NCBI RefSeq assembly: GCF_006494425.1
Contig: NZ_VHIV01000003.1
Span: 248,001 to 312,000, forward strand
DNA: 64,000 bases
Direction: 5' to 3'
Source: Bacillus dicomae
Lineage (GTDB): Bacteria; Bacillota; Bacilli; Bacillales; Bacillaceae_G
How positions within the stretch are numbered: the stretch's first letter is position 1; every line of letters starts with the position of its first letter. The notes under the pieces are model-generated. The model did not search any database. It was given only the letters and a program-made list of their open reading frames with translations, and was not told the DNA's origin. Positions 54,301 to 61,895 of the stretch are shown piece after piece. A program made the position numbers and the translations under genes.

Positions 54301-54807
54301 TCCAAAATCACCATCTGTTAAAATTAATGCTTCTTTTTCTTGTTCTATATTTCCATGTATGTAAGCGAGTCCTTTAAACGCTCTACCTGTAGGTAACGCA
54401 GGTGCGTAATATACGTTTAATTCTCTATTCATTTCTTTCATTGCAGTAGTAAAATGTCGATCAAAATTTGTCGTTACAATACGAACTTCCGTGTCTAAAG
54501 GAAACAATCTCGGAATTGCATAATGAAGCGGATTCGGTTTTGACTTTTCTATATGAACTAAATCTCTTGCAACTTGATGTACATCTTTTGATTTCGCAAT
54601 TTTACCAAGATAATAATCATGAGGTTCTGTTACTTCACGAGTTTCTACATATAAGGTTTTCGCAATTTCATCAACAAGATCATCAAAATTCGGTAAGTTT
54701 GATTTCCCTTTCATAGAAACTCCCGCTCCAACAAATAATACTAACTTTCCTTGTTCAAGATGATCAATTAACTCGTCTGGAATTTCTACTTCTGAAGTAA
54801 TCCACAC
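51325..54807 (-). CDS. Large SIR2-domain protein, defence-associated sirtuin-like
   Basis: About 1160 residues. The N-terminal 270 residues form a SIR2-type NAD-binding domain: KLVLFVGAGVSMKG (about 21-34), RIVTTNFDRHF (about 109-119), catalytic-type His in YIHGNIE (about 149-155), and VLFVGYSHNDP (about 191-201). The remaining 850 residues are helical, Leu/Lys/Glu-rich, with no membrane segment, like the sensor halves of DSR1/DSR2-type antiphage NADases. I prefer GTG 54807 (GGGGGA in front) over ATG 54837. No partner gene is next to it. NAD depletion on phage infection is inferred from architecture only. Confidence 0.75.
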   Translation of the reverse strand: MWITSEVEIPDELIDHLEQGKLVLFVGAGVSMKGKSNLPNFDDLVDEIAKTLYVETREVTEPHDYYLGKIAKSKDVHQVARDLVHIEKSKPNPLHYAIPRLFPLDTEVRIVTTNFDRHFTTAMKEMNRELNVYYAPALPTGRAFKGLAYIHGNIEQEKEALILTDGDFGRAYLTEGWARRFLVDLFSNYTVLFVGYSHNDPVMKYLATGLPPSTRRYAFVAQGENTYHWEHLGIRPIVYPNKGNNHQSLVKAVKRWAELMGDNYITKRMRIRDIVTVPPSVEQEQLSYIKQSIKKIETVRYFVEFAHDYEWVEWLEAEGKLQNLFLVTSNYNEVDELLTKWLVEQFLFSHQKELFQLIFKNHSKISPLLWRTICSYLNETKMKMDPLLFARWTLLLLETAEKDSKSIETISYLLQKCSFPEHKEIALLLFTFILDGKLKLKRERKWGNDTEESIELEESSRLPVSTFSYVEQIWNEKMKPHISYYAVPIMMMGIEKMRMLSLRQTALKKRDKENAEKEFQQNDLAFLIQIVKECLAYLCENNEKKANYYITEMIEANSILQNRIAIDAMNKNIFVSADEKMKWLLQERLLLDVTYKHEVFQLIKNHYALSLEKTKEEVIQIVLKDLAEERAFDVCLVLDLLFTCDSNSPSTAKGYELMKQKHPHFHTDRYSVQKKETTEQSITCNVTADGLLQLKDDEIVKQVRQFSQDGVFEQRHFLEMLSKACKLNTEWSISFAYQLVGMHEISNEVWFVCIREWRNNRGLTNEQIQKIIPLLQKFVRNTAFHWLISSFLYEVSNRLEELEENSIRNVKRFAFSVFPQVMKSDTDFKLGKQDFYNESIQHPVGKMTAVLLKLLSYDHLYDRNVYEYLFLFEEQVRVSSERANFMLARLVADITFLYHIEKQWCRKYLLPYLDLKKENEITKYAWAGLCYTQINLPLFTEMKGFIKYAVEHLEVLHPHTREAFLKWLSFVFIKCVLYWEQKTDWLYPLLIRENEENKIKFMQFLCYYVKTLSAKEQQKFWVAWLSVFLRERPKMGEITAREYVMLIRIILFMDEIVERGLSIICKTFLDVGGKGNQTELKQLLNEILEKTESIKMYKELYANVFFTLLQTLQEADLLEIEIIQIKEVLIRYSVEKCVLNAIDNEIIRIGIVMGNLQEEM

Positions 54808-54987
54808 CCAGGATTCCCCCTTACCTAAAAATGTCATATACTCTCATTTTACTATAACATTTTTTCTTTGTTTTTTTAATATTTAGACAAAAATCGAACG
54901 TGAAAAAGTTTTAAGTAAATATATTCGTTACAATGTATGAACTCCTAAATTTATTGCAAAACTATGTATAAATCGGAGGTGTAAATT

Positions 54988-55425
54988 TTGAATGATTTCA
55001 CAGTAGTGCTTATCAAGTTTATATCGTGCATTATCGCATTTAGTATTGGACTGGCTTTATTTTTCCCTGCAACGTTCGTTCAAATCATTTCATTCAGTCT
55101 CTTTGTTACAATCGTATCCTACATGTTCGTTGATAAAATTATTTTAAATCGAATTGGCAGTACTGGTGCCATTATGACAGATTTCTTATTAACGTATTTA
55201 AGCGTTTGGATTTTCGGTAATATTTTATTAGACAACTATATGCAAATTGCATGGGGCAGTATCCTTTCGGCGATTGTCTTCACATTATCAGAAGTAATCG
55301 TTCATCGTTTTTCAAATGCCCGCACAAGGCATAACAATGATAATATTCATATTAATCGCCGCTTTGCATATGGTACGGAGTTTGCTGAAGAACAAAATAT
55401 ATTGGATAAAGATAAAAAGAAATAA
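54988..55425 (+). CDS. DUF2512 (YndM-like) membrane protein
   Basis: A 145-residue protein with four membrane helices (IKFISCIIAFSIGLALFF, then IISFSLFVTIVSYMF, and two more) and a basic, soluble C-terminal tail ending DKDKKK. Arrangement and the motif NRIGSTGAIMTDFLLTYLSVWI fit the DUF2512/YndM family of Bacillus. Function unknown; it has no partner gene. The TTG start follows CGGAGGTG at good spacing. Divergent from the SIR2-like gene. Confidence 0.75.
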   Translation: MNDFTVVLIKFISCIIAFSIGLALFFPATFVQIISFSLFVTIVSYMFVDKIILNRIGSTGAIMTDFLLTYLSVWIFGNILLDNYMQIAWGSILSAIVFTLSEVIVHRFSNARTRHNNDNIHINRRFAYGTEFAEEQNILDKDKKK

Positions 55426-55436
55426 CGTTTTGATGC

Positions 55437-55474
55437 AGGAGCGCCCTTTTTAATTTTGTGGTGCTCCTTTTTTG
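55437..55474 (+). terminator. Terminator after DUF2512 gene
   Basis: Stem AGGAGCGCC / GGTGCTCCT with T7. Confidence 0.75.
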
Positions 55475-55490
55475 TGTTTTTATTATGATA

Positions 55491-55610
55491 CGTGAAATTA
55501 TATCGACGATTTTTCAAATATATCTATCGTAACTTAAAATATATCAACGATTATTTAAATATATCGACGTTTCGACAAAGAATGTCGATTTACCGACATT
55601 ATTTGACACG
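55491..55610. repeat. Dispersed AT-rich repeat with ~20-bp tandem units
   Basis: TATATC starts units at 55499, 55519, 55540 and 55560 (spacing 20, 21, 20), with consensus TATATCGACGATTTTTCAAA. The 3' part CGATTTACCGACATT and the 5' part GTGAAATTATATC match the shorter copies at 43034 and 44363. Confidence 0.6.
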
Positions 55611-55624
55611 ATTTCCTCTAATAA

Positions 55625-55652
55625 AAAAACTGCCTCTTATTTAGAGACAGTT
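55625..55652 (-). terminator. Terminator of the acetyltransferase-hydrolase gene
   Basis: Minus strand AACTGTCTC / GAGGCAGTT (one G-T mismatch region) with T7; overlaps the stop codon. Confidence 0.65.
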
Positions 55653-56716
55653 ACTTTCAAATCTTTTAATGTAACGACATCAGCAAACGCTCCAAACACT
55701 ACGTTATGATGCTTCACAATGTCTTCAGCACGTAATACTTCTGTATCAAACGTACTATGTGCATCACTCACTAACGTTACTTTATACCCTTCACTAAACG
55801 CTCTGCGCGTTGTCGTATCCACACAGTACTGCGTCTGCATTCCTGAAATTATAACATGATCGATTCCCTTGTCTTGCAATACTTCTTTTAGGTTCGTCTT
55901 GTGGAACGAATCTGGCGTCGTTTTTTCAACGATACTGTCCCCTTCTTGTGGTGCAATTTCCACATGGATCTTCCAGCCATCTGTACCTTTTTCTAACGGA
56001 TGATCTTTTGGTCCGTTATGTTGTACATAAATAACCGGTATATCATTTAAACGGCATTCCCCAATAAGCTCTTGTAATGTTTGTAAAAAATTTTCCCCAT
56101 TATGTACTGGCATTCCTGCTGTATACATTCCCGTTTGCACATCGATTACAATTAATGCTTTTTTCATTTCGCATAGCTCCCTTATTTTGTATTCCACCAT
56201 CCAACAATCTTCTAATTTTCCCTCATGTAGCTCATGTTCCTTTAAAATCTTCACCTTTTTAAATCCACATTTTTCATAACACTTTATCGCACGTTCATTA
56301 TTAACTTTCGGGTCCATTGCGATTGCTTCTGCTCCCGCGTTCTCCATAATGTATGTAATTGCTGCGTGAACAAGTTTTGTGCCAATACCTTTTCCCCAAT
56401 AAGTCGGTTCTCCTATAAATTGATCCATTCCCCATACATTTTGTGATTCTTCATAGCCATATAATCTTTTCCACTCAGAATCAACTGGATACATTTGAAT
56501 GTATCCAATCGGGACGTCATCAAATTCTATTAAACACCTTTTTTCATAACTGTTTGGATTATGTATAAAATGATCAAGTACCTTTTCTACAGATTGCGGC
56601 TTATCTCGCCCTTCGTAATACTGCAGGACTTCTGGGTTCGTTAACCATTTTGAAATGATTGGTGCATCCTCTTCTACTACATACCTAACCGATACATTAT
56701 CTTTTTGAAATAGCAT
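55637..56716 (-). CDS. Fusion ORF: AAC(6')-like GNAT plus cysteine hydrolase (isochorismatase-like)
   Basis: One 359-residue frame. Residues 1-178 form an AAC(6')-Ib-type GNAT domain (FIGEPTYWGKGIGTKLVHAA as CoA loop; ERAIKCYEKCGFKKVK). Residues 184-359 form an isochorismatase-fold cysteine hydrolase (nicotinamidase type): ALIVIDVQTGMY, EKTTPDSFHKTNL and the catalytic Cys in GMQTQYCVDTTTRRA. At the joint, AAGGGAG lies 8 bases before ATG 56167 (MKKALIV), a complete ribosome binding site. This may therefore be two coupled genes whose stop codon was lost, able to make both a fusion and a free hydrolase (55637-56167). Substrates unknown. Confidence 0.8.
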   Translation of the reverse strand: MLFQKDNVSVRYVVEEDAPIISKWLTNPEVLQYYEGRDKPQSVEKVLDHFIHNPNSYEKRCLIEFDDVPIGYIQMYPVDSEWKRLYGYEESQNVWGMDQFIGEPTYWGKGIGTKLVHAAITYIMENAGAEAIAMDPKVNNERAIKCYEKCGFKKVKILKEHELHEGKLEDCWMVEYKIRELCEMKKALIVIDVQTGMYTAGMPVHNGENFLQTLQELIGECRLNDIPVIYVQHNGPKDHPLEKGTDGWKIHVEIAPQEGDSIVEKTTPDSFHKTNLKEVLQDKGIDHVIISGMQTQYCVDTTTRRAFSEGYKVTLVSDAHSTFDTEVLRAEDIVKHHNVVFGAFADVVTLKDLKVTVSK

Positions 56717-56917
56717 ATAGTACCTCTTTTTAATTATTTATATTTTTTTGTTGTGAAATCTTTAATTGCCTCTAGATAGCGAAACCATATCCGTTTCCAT
56801 ATAGGTTGTGCATTTTTTAATGTATCACCTTTAAATATCCATCATATTGATTATACACTTTCTTCGTTTTATTTGTTAAAATTTTCTATATAATCATTCA
56901 CGTTGGGGGAATACATT

Positions 56918-57436
56918 ATGCCTAATCCTATACTTAAATCAACTTTAATCATCCTTAGAGGAAACTCCGCAAGTGGTAAAACAACAATCGCAAAGCAACT
57001 ACAAGAGCATTTCGGACAAGGTACACTTTTGGTATCACAGGATGTTGTACGTAGAGATATGCTTAGAGTACACGACACGATGGGGAATTTATCACATGAT
57101 TTACTATTTGAAAGTACAAAGTACGGAAAAGGAAAATGTGAGTTTGTTATTTTAGAAGGTATTTTAAACAGTCGAAGATACGGTGAAATGTTAAAAGAAT
57201 TAATACATTATTTTGAAGGAAACGCGTATACATATTACTTTGATTTATCGTTAAAAGAAACGATTCGACGACATAACACAAGGGAAAAGCGGCATGAATT
57301 TGGTGAGGATTCCCTAGAAAAATGGTATAATCCACACGATACAATTGAAGTTGCTAACGAAACTATTTTTACAGATAACTTCACGCAAAAAGATATATTT
57401 GATGCGATTCTTAATGATATTATGGTACGAAAATAA
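56918..57436 (+). CDS. P-loop kinase-like protein
   Basis: A 172-residue protein with Walker A LIILRGNSASGKTTIAKQL (residues 9-27), a Walker B-like strand FVILEGIL (about residue 76) and a C-terminal helix ETIRRHNTREKRHEFGED resembling the lid of small-molecule kinases. It belongs to the AAA_33/Zeta-toxin-like or chloramphenicol phosphotransferase-like P-loop kinases; the substrate cannot be read. I use ATG 56918 with GGGGGA at spacing 7, not TTG 56903. Monocistronic. Confidence 0.75.
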   Translation: MPNPILKSTLIILRGNSASGKTTIAKQLQEHFGQGTLLVSQDVVRRDMLRVHDTMGNLSHDLLFESTKYGKGKCEFVILEGILNSRRYGEMLKELIHYFEGNAYTYYFDLSLKETIRRHNTREKRHEFGEDSLEKWYNPHDTIEVANETIFTDNFTQKDIFDAILNDIMVRK

Positions 57437-57467
57437 GACCGACAGAATATGTCAGTCTTATTTTCAT
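57431..57467. terminator. Bidirectional terminator
   Basis: Stem AAAATAAGAC..GACA / TGTCAGTCTTATTTT between convergent genes. Confidence 0.75.
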
Positions 57468-57483
57468 TATGTTATTAGATTTA

Positions 57484-58842
57484 TTATAAAATCTTCACTT
57501 TAACAGTTTGTCTTCCCCAATTCATCGCTTTACTTTTTGACCCCATTAATACATCAATGCGATTACCTTTAATTGCACTTCCGGTATCTCCAGCGATTGC
57601 TTCTCCATAACCTTCTACCCATACTTTAGATCCTAATGGGATTACTTTCGGGTCTACTGCGATAATTCTCATATTCGGATTAGCCGTTAAATCATGCCCC
57701 ATCGCAGTTAAAACGCGTCCACCATATGTACCATTTTCACTTGGATCAGCAGTATATGCTGTCGCCACTACCGTTAATTCACGTTTAGCAGACTGCGCGT
57801 TATTTTTAGACTCTTCTTTTGCTTTTATTGCTTCTCGGGCTTTTGCCTCTTCCTTAGCTTTGGCTATTTCTTGCGCTTTTGCTTCTTCCTTAGCTTTGGC
57901 TGTTTCTTGCGCTTTCGCCTCTTCCTTAGCTTTGGCTATTTCTTGCGCTTTTGCCTCTTCCTTAGCTTTGGCTATTTCTTGCGCTTTTGCTTCTTCCTTA
58001 GCTTTGGCTATTTCTTGCGCTTTTGCTTCTTCCTTAGCTTTGGCTATTTCTTGGACTTTTGCTTCTTCCTTAGCTTTCGCTACTTCTTGGACTTTCACTT
58101 CTTCCTTAGGCTTTGCTACTTCTTGGACTTTCACTTCTTCCTTAGGCTTTGCTACTTCTTGGACTTTCACTTCTTCCTTAGGCTTTGCTACTTCTTGGAC
58201 TTTCACTTCTTCCTTAGGTTTTGCTACTTCTTGGACTTTCACTTCTTTCTTAGGCTTTACTACTTCTTGGACTTTCACTTCTTCCTTAGGTTTAATTGTT
58301 TCTTTTGCCTTTGTTATCTTCTGTGTTTTAGCTTCTTCCTTAGCTTTAACCGTTTTTTGTACTTTCGCTACTTGCTTCGTTTTCTCGTCAACCTTTTTTT
58401 CAACTGGCGCTGTACTAGATAAGAAAGAAACATTTGCATAAGCTGTTTTTCCTTTATACTCAAATTGCAGCCATCCATCTTTTACTTGATGCGTTGATTC
58501 AATTACATCATCTTTTTTCAGTCTGCCAAGAATTTTTGATTCTGTGTTTGCTTCCGTACGAACATTTAATAAATTTGCTGTTACATGGTAAATATCTTTT
58601 GTAAACTCCGAGCTTACAAATACTTCTTTACCATTCAACTCAATTTTTGACCAGCCATCTTCAGTATTTATGACTTTTAATTCTTCCCCGTTTTTTACCT
58701 TTTCGACTACTTTTGATTCCGTAGTCGGTTTTTCACGTACGTTGAGTACATCTGCTGTTACGATTGTTTCTGCAGTAGCAGTTGTAGTAAATGCTCCCAA
58801 TCCGAAAACTGTTGCTGTTGCTGCGCCAATTACTTTTTTCAT
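57484..58842 (-). CDS. entB: EntA/B/C-type cell-wall protein: SH3, SH3, 12-residue repeats, 3D domain
   Basis: A 452-residue exported protein. It has a signal peptide (KKVIGAATATVFGLGAFTTT), two bacterial SH3 domains (about 28-85 and 90-148, each with LNVR), a Lys/Glu repeat region (about 160-340) and a C-terminal 3D domain (about 350-452; ATAYTADPSENG, IAVDPKVIPLGSKVWVEGYG, GDTGSAIKGNRIDV) with the three conserved Asp of the MltA-like double-psi barrel. It probably binds and cleaves peptidoglycan. This plan fits the group misnamed enterotoxins EntA, EntB and EntC; I take it as EntB from memory of its neighbourhood, which should be checked. ATG 58842 with GGAGG. Confidence 0.8.
   Translation of the reverse strand: MKKVIGAATATVFGLGAFTTTATAETIVTADVLNVREKPTTESKVVEKVKNGEELKVINTEDGWSKIELNGKEVFVSSEFTKDIYHVTANLLNVRTEANTESKILGRLKKDDVIESTHQVKDGWLQFEYKGKTAYANVSFLSSTAPVEKKVDEKTKQVAKVQKTVKAKEEAKTQKITKAKETIKPKEEVKVQEVVKPKKEVKVQEVAKPKEEVKVQEVAKPKEEVKVQEVAKPKEEVKVQEVAKPKEEVKVQEVAKAKEEAKVQEIAKAKEEAKAQEIAKAKEEAKAQEIAKAKEEAKAQEIAKAKEEAKAQETAKAKEEAKAQEIAKAKEEAKAREAIKAKEESKNNAQSAKRELTVVATAYTADPSENGTYGGRVLTAMGHDLTANPNMRIIAVDPKVIPLGSKVWVEGYGEAIAGDTGSAIKGNRIDVLMGSKSKAMNWGRQTVKVKIL
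57811..58302 (-). repeat. 36-bp tandem repeats coding for 12-residue units
   Basis: Inside entB. Six units of type KPKEEVKVQEVA (four identical) followed by seven of type KAKEEAKAQEIA; neighbouring units differ by a few bases. Prone to length change by slippage or recombination. Confidence 0.85.
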
Positions 58843-59038
58843 ATTAGCCTCCATTATATTTTTTTGAATTCTATCAAATACTTCCATAAATTTACGGAAG
58901 CATTTGCAACAGTATATTAGTACCACTTAATATACTGCTATTAAAACTCCTTACTCCAATACTATCAAATTCTTATTTCTAATTCTATATATTATAAGTT
59001 TCCTTATCTTCTATAAACGTTTCATGTCTGTCTTCACA

Positions 59039-59539
59039 CTATATAGTTGTCGCAATTCCCGCCAAAAATAAACTTACGATTGCTAAAAATTGAGTAGCGA
59101 CTATAGCCCCTCTTAAATGAAACTTATAATCTTTATATCCCTTCATCCCTTCCGTACTAGGAATAACAATAAACTTCGGGGTAATCCAGCAAAAAATTAG
59201 CCAATCAATTATAAGTAAATCTACTAAATTGAAAATCATTAAAATACCAAAAGTATGTAAGTAGGCATCAATATATAATAATTTTTCATGTTTATGTAGT
59301 ATATATGTAGAAACGAAAGGAGTACCAAAAAGAATAACATTATATGCAATATTAAAGTAAATCGTTTGCTTTTTTTCATGAATCGATTTCGGAAAAACTA
59401 CTTTTTGAATATCTTTCGGATAATCTGTTAACGAAAGTCGGGGATTATAATATAAGGACCCTAAAATCATTACGGATAGTACAATAGACATCATGACACC
59501 AACGTACATCATTTGCTCAAATTGATTCATATGTGTCAT
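59039..59539 (-). CDS. Membrane protein of unknown function
   Basis: A 166-residue protein with four clear hydrophobic segments (VGVMMSIVLSVMILGSLYY near residue 12; FNIAYNVILFGTPFVSTYIL; FGILMIFNLVDLLIIDWLIF; IVATQFLAIVSLFLAGIA at the end). A polar loop with STEGMKGYKDYKFH precedes the last helix. I do not recognise a family. The start is ATG 59539 or the ATG three codons later (AAGGG is rather close to the first). Alone on this strand. Confidence 0.6.
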   Translation of the reverse strand: MTHMNQFEQMMYVGVMMSIVLSVMILGSLYYNPRLSLTDYPKDIQKVVFPKSIHEKKQTIYFNIAYNVILFGTPFVSTYILHKHEKLLYIDAYLHTFGILMIFNLVDLLIIDWLIFCWITPKFIVIPSTEGMKGYKDYKFHLRGAIVATQFLAIVSLFLAGIATTI

Positions 59540-59710
59540 TCACCCTTTTCTGTAATTACTATGTTGATCATTTACTTAATTACACATTGTATGTGCATAA
59601 ATAACCAAAAATTAACAGTCGTGTTTAACACCAAATCAAAATTCTTGAAATAAAAAAACAATTTTTATAAAGTGAAAGCCTAATCAGTTAAGTTAGGGCT
59701 GGTGAAAACT

Positions 59711-60091
59711 ATGAAAATTGAACATATTGCAATATGGGTAAATGATTTAAAATAAATGCGTACTTTCTATACAAAGTACTTTAATGGTAAAGCCAACTCT
59801 TTATATCATAATGAAGCGAAACAATTTGAATCTTATTTTATTACGTTCGAATCTGGAACAAGACTTAAACTTATACCTAAAAAAGGGATTGAAAACGAGC
59901 CGAACCTTAATATTATTGGCTATGCTCATATGGCTTTCTCTGTCGGTAATGAAGAACGTGTAAATGAATTAACTACAAGATTAAAAGATGATGGTTATTC
60001 TTTATTAAATGGACCGCGTTTCACTGGAGATGGCTATTACGAAAGTGTAATAAGTGATCCTGAAGGTAATCAAATTGAAATTACGATTTGA
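59711..60091 (+). pseudogene. VOC/glyoxalase-like gene interrupted by a stop codon
   Basis: Reading from ATG 59711: MKIEHIAIWVNDLK, then TAA at 59753-59755, then ATG 59756 in the same frame and 111 more residues ([14 protein letters not shown] ... [10 protein letters not shown]). The first 14 residues are the normal beginning of VOC-fold proteins (usual DLEKMRxFY), so one base change (AAA or GAA to TAA) has cut the gene. Metal-ligand positions (H at residue 5, E in the last strand) lie on both sides. The 111-residue part could be translated from ATG 59756, but without a ribosome binding site and without the first ligand. Confidence 0.75.
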
Positions 60092-60231
60092 TGAAACTAT
60101 TAGAAATAGATCATAATAGTGGAACCGTAACAATTGGAACTGAGTGGAGGAACATTTCTTTAATGGAAGTAAAAGCAAAATATAATCCCAAAAATATTTT
60201 TAACTTTCCGCAAAATATTCCGCTTTTTTAA
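60091..60231 (+). pseudogene. Remnant of an FAD-linked oxidase C-terminus (BBE domain)
   Basis: A 46-residue frame whose start overlaps the VOC stop (TGATG). The end, LMEVKAKYNPKNIFNFPQNI, matches the berberine-bridge-enzyme-like C-terminal motif (L-x-x-VKxxYDPxNxFxxxQxIP) of FAD-linked oxidases. The large FAD-binding part is missing, so this is a decayed tail fused to other sequence. Confidence 0.6.
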
Positions 60232-60327
60232 CTGATTAAATATTTTTTCAAACTGCTAAATAAAAATGCATGTTATATTGTTTATTTAGCAGTTTAGAAT
60301 AAATATTATTTTATTTACATAACAATA

Positions 60328-61875
60328 TTATGAAGTATAAGGTATAACTCTTTTACTTCTCTTTTTATTTATAATGACTCTTCCTATATTAAAAGCAAAA
60401 GCGATAAAAAATATAATACTCCCCATTAAAAATACTAAATTATAACTACGAATAATTCCTTGCTTATATTTTTCCTTTAGTTGCTTGTAAATCTTACCCT
60501 CCTCATCTATTTTTAATAATATCTGTTGTTTTTTATTTATGGCTTGCAATACCTGTTCCCTTTCTAAATTTGACAAATCACTTTTTTTAATTACAGTTAC
60601 TGCTTCTCTATTTACCTTCTCTTTTTCAACTAACAACTGATGATTCAGAAACATCACCAGTATCGCTACCCCAACAATACTTCCAACTGTTCTTGAAATA
60701 TTACATATACTTGCAGCAACACCTGATTTTTCAATAGGCACACTTAAAACTGCTGTTGTTGTATATGGCGCTAATGTGCAACCTGTTCCAATCCCAACGA
60801 TTATTAATCGCCAAATATAATCCCATGTAGTAAAGTTTGAATCTATTTGACTAAATAAATATGATGATATGATAAATGTTAGTAGCCCTACACTACCTAT
60901 TAATGAACTCCCCTGCTTTGCTGCAATTGGTGTTACTATTGCTGTAACAAGCATTGAAACAATAGCTAGCGTGCTAATCATTAAACCTGACTGTAATTCA
61001 GACATACCTCCTACTTGAACGAAATAAAAAGCAAGTATAAACAAAAAGTTCATTAATCCCATTCCAACAAAGAATAAAGAAAGATTCGAGAGTGAGAACT
61101 CTTTATTTGTGAATAATTTTAATGGCAACATTGGATTTTCACTTTTCTTTTCAATGATAAAAAACAATATAAATCCTATGAGTGAGAGCATAAAAAGAAG
61201 TATTAAGCTTATCGTGCTTAAATGATTTGTATTTACTTGTATGAGTGCATATACGAGTAAGCATAGTGCAGATGCAGAAGTAATCATACCTGCCCAATCT
61301 ATTTTAGAGCTTGCAGCATGATCATACGATTCCTTAATACAAAGAATCACGAAGATAAGAGATAAAATACCAACTGGTATATTAATAAAAAACACCCAAC
61401 TCCAATTTAATTTGTCAGTTAAAACGCCTCCAAGTGAAGGGCCAATCGCCGCTGCTAATCCCCCAAAAGCTCCCATGACGCCTCCTATCATACCTTGTTT
61501 TTCTTTCGGTACTAAATTAAGGCCTAATGGCATAGCAACTGGTACGATAACTGCGGCAGAAAGTCCTTGTATTACTCTAAAAGCAACTAATGTATGAAAA
61601 GAAGTGGCTATACCGCACATAAATGAACTAATAGAAAAAAACAATAAACCAATAATATACAGTTTCTTGCGACCAAACTGATCCGCCAGACGTGCTGCAA
61701 GTAATAAACACGATACAAAGGCAACATTATAACTATTAGCAACCCAAGAAATTGTATCAACTGAAGTATGAAATGTCTTTGTCATTTCTGGTAATGCGAT
61801 ATTCACAATATTCGAATCTAAAATTGCCATAAAAAAACCCGCAATTAAAGCTAGTAATGCAAATGTATTCCTCAT
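60328..61875 (-). CDS. MFS drug exporter, DHA2 family (EmrB/QacA-like)
   Basis: A 515-residue transporter with fourteen predicted membrane helices. Motifs: LDSNIVNIALPEM (DHA2 motif D1), LAARLADQFGRKKLYIIGL (MFS motif A), ALAxxxGPSLGGVLT-type motif C (IGPSLGGVLTDKLNWSWVFF), and a long C-terminal cytoplasmic/charged stretch (VTVIKKSDLSNLEREQVLQA). H+-driven export of lipophilic drugs is the family role. ATG 61875 with AAGGGTGG upstream; a GTG three codons earlier overlaps it. It follows the TetR gene by about 20 bp, an operon. Confidence 0.88.
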   Translation of the reverse strand: MRNTFALLALIAGFFMAILDSNIVNIALPEMTKTFHTSVDTISWVANSYNVAFVSCLLLAARLADQFGRKKLYIIGLLFFSISSFMCGIATSFHTLVAFRVIQGLSAAVIVPVAMPLGLNLVPKEKQGMIGGVMGAFGGLAAAIGPSLGGVLTDKLNWSWVFFINIPVGILSLIFVILCIKESYDHAASSKIDWAGMITSASALCLLVYALIQVNTNHLSTISLILLFMLSLIGFILFFIIEKKSENPMLPLKLFTNKEFSLSNLSLFFVGMGLMNFLFILAFYFVQVGGMSELQSGLMISTLAIVSMLVTAIVTPIAAKQGSSLIGSVGLLTFIISSYLFSQIDSNFTTWDYIWRLIIVGIGTGCTLAPYTTTAVLSVPIEKSGVAASICNISRTVGSIVGVAILVMFLNHQLLVEKEKVNREAVTVIKKSDLSNLEREQVLQAINKKQQILLKIDEEGKIYKQLKEKYKQGIIRSYNLVFLMGSIIFFIAFAFNIGRVIINKKRSKRVIPYTS

Positions 61876-61895
61876 TTCTGCCACCCTTATTCGTA

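Noticed and set aside
51325-54837. Thoeris or other multi-gene defence system around the SIR2 protein
   Set aside because: Neighbours are the aro operon and a DUF2512 membrane protein; no TIR, nuclease, helicase or second defence gene is adjacent.
57860-58441. Long plus-strand frames of 180-190 residues opposite the entB repeats
   Set aside because: They are mirror frames of the 36-bp repeats, low in complexity (ASSLALAISC-like), with no ribosome binding site; the minus strand encodes the recognisable SH3-3D protein.
59756-60091. Treating the 111-residue VOC frame as an intact gene from ATG 59756
   Set aside because: The first 14 residues of the fold, including a metal-ligand position, lie before an in-frame TAA, and no ribosome binding site precedes ATG 59756.
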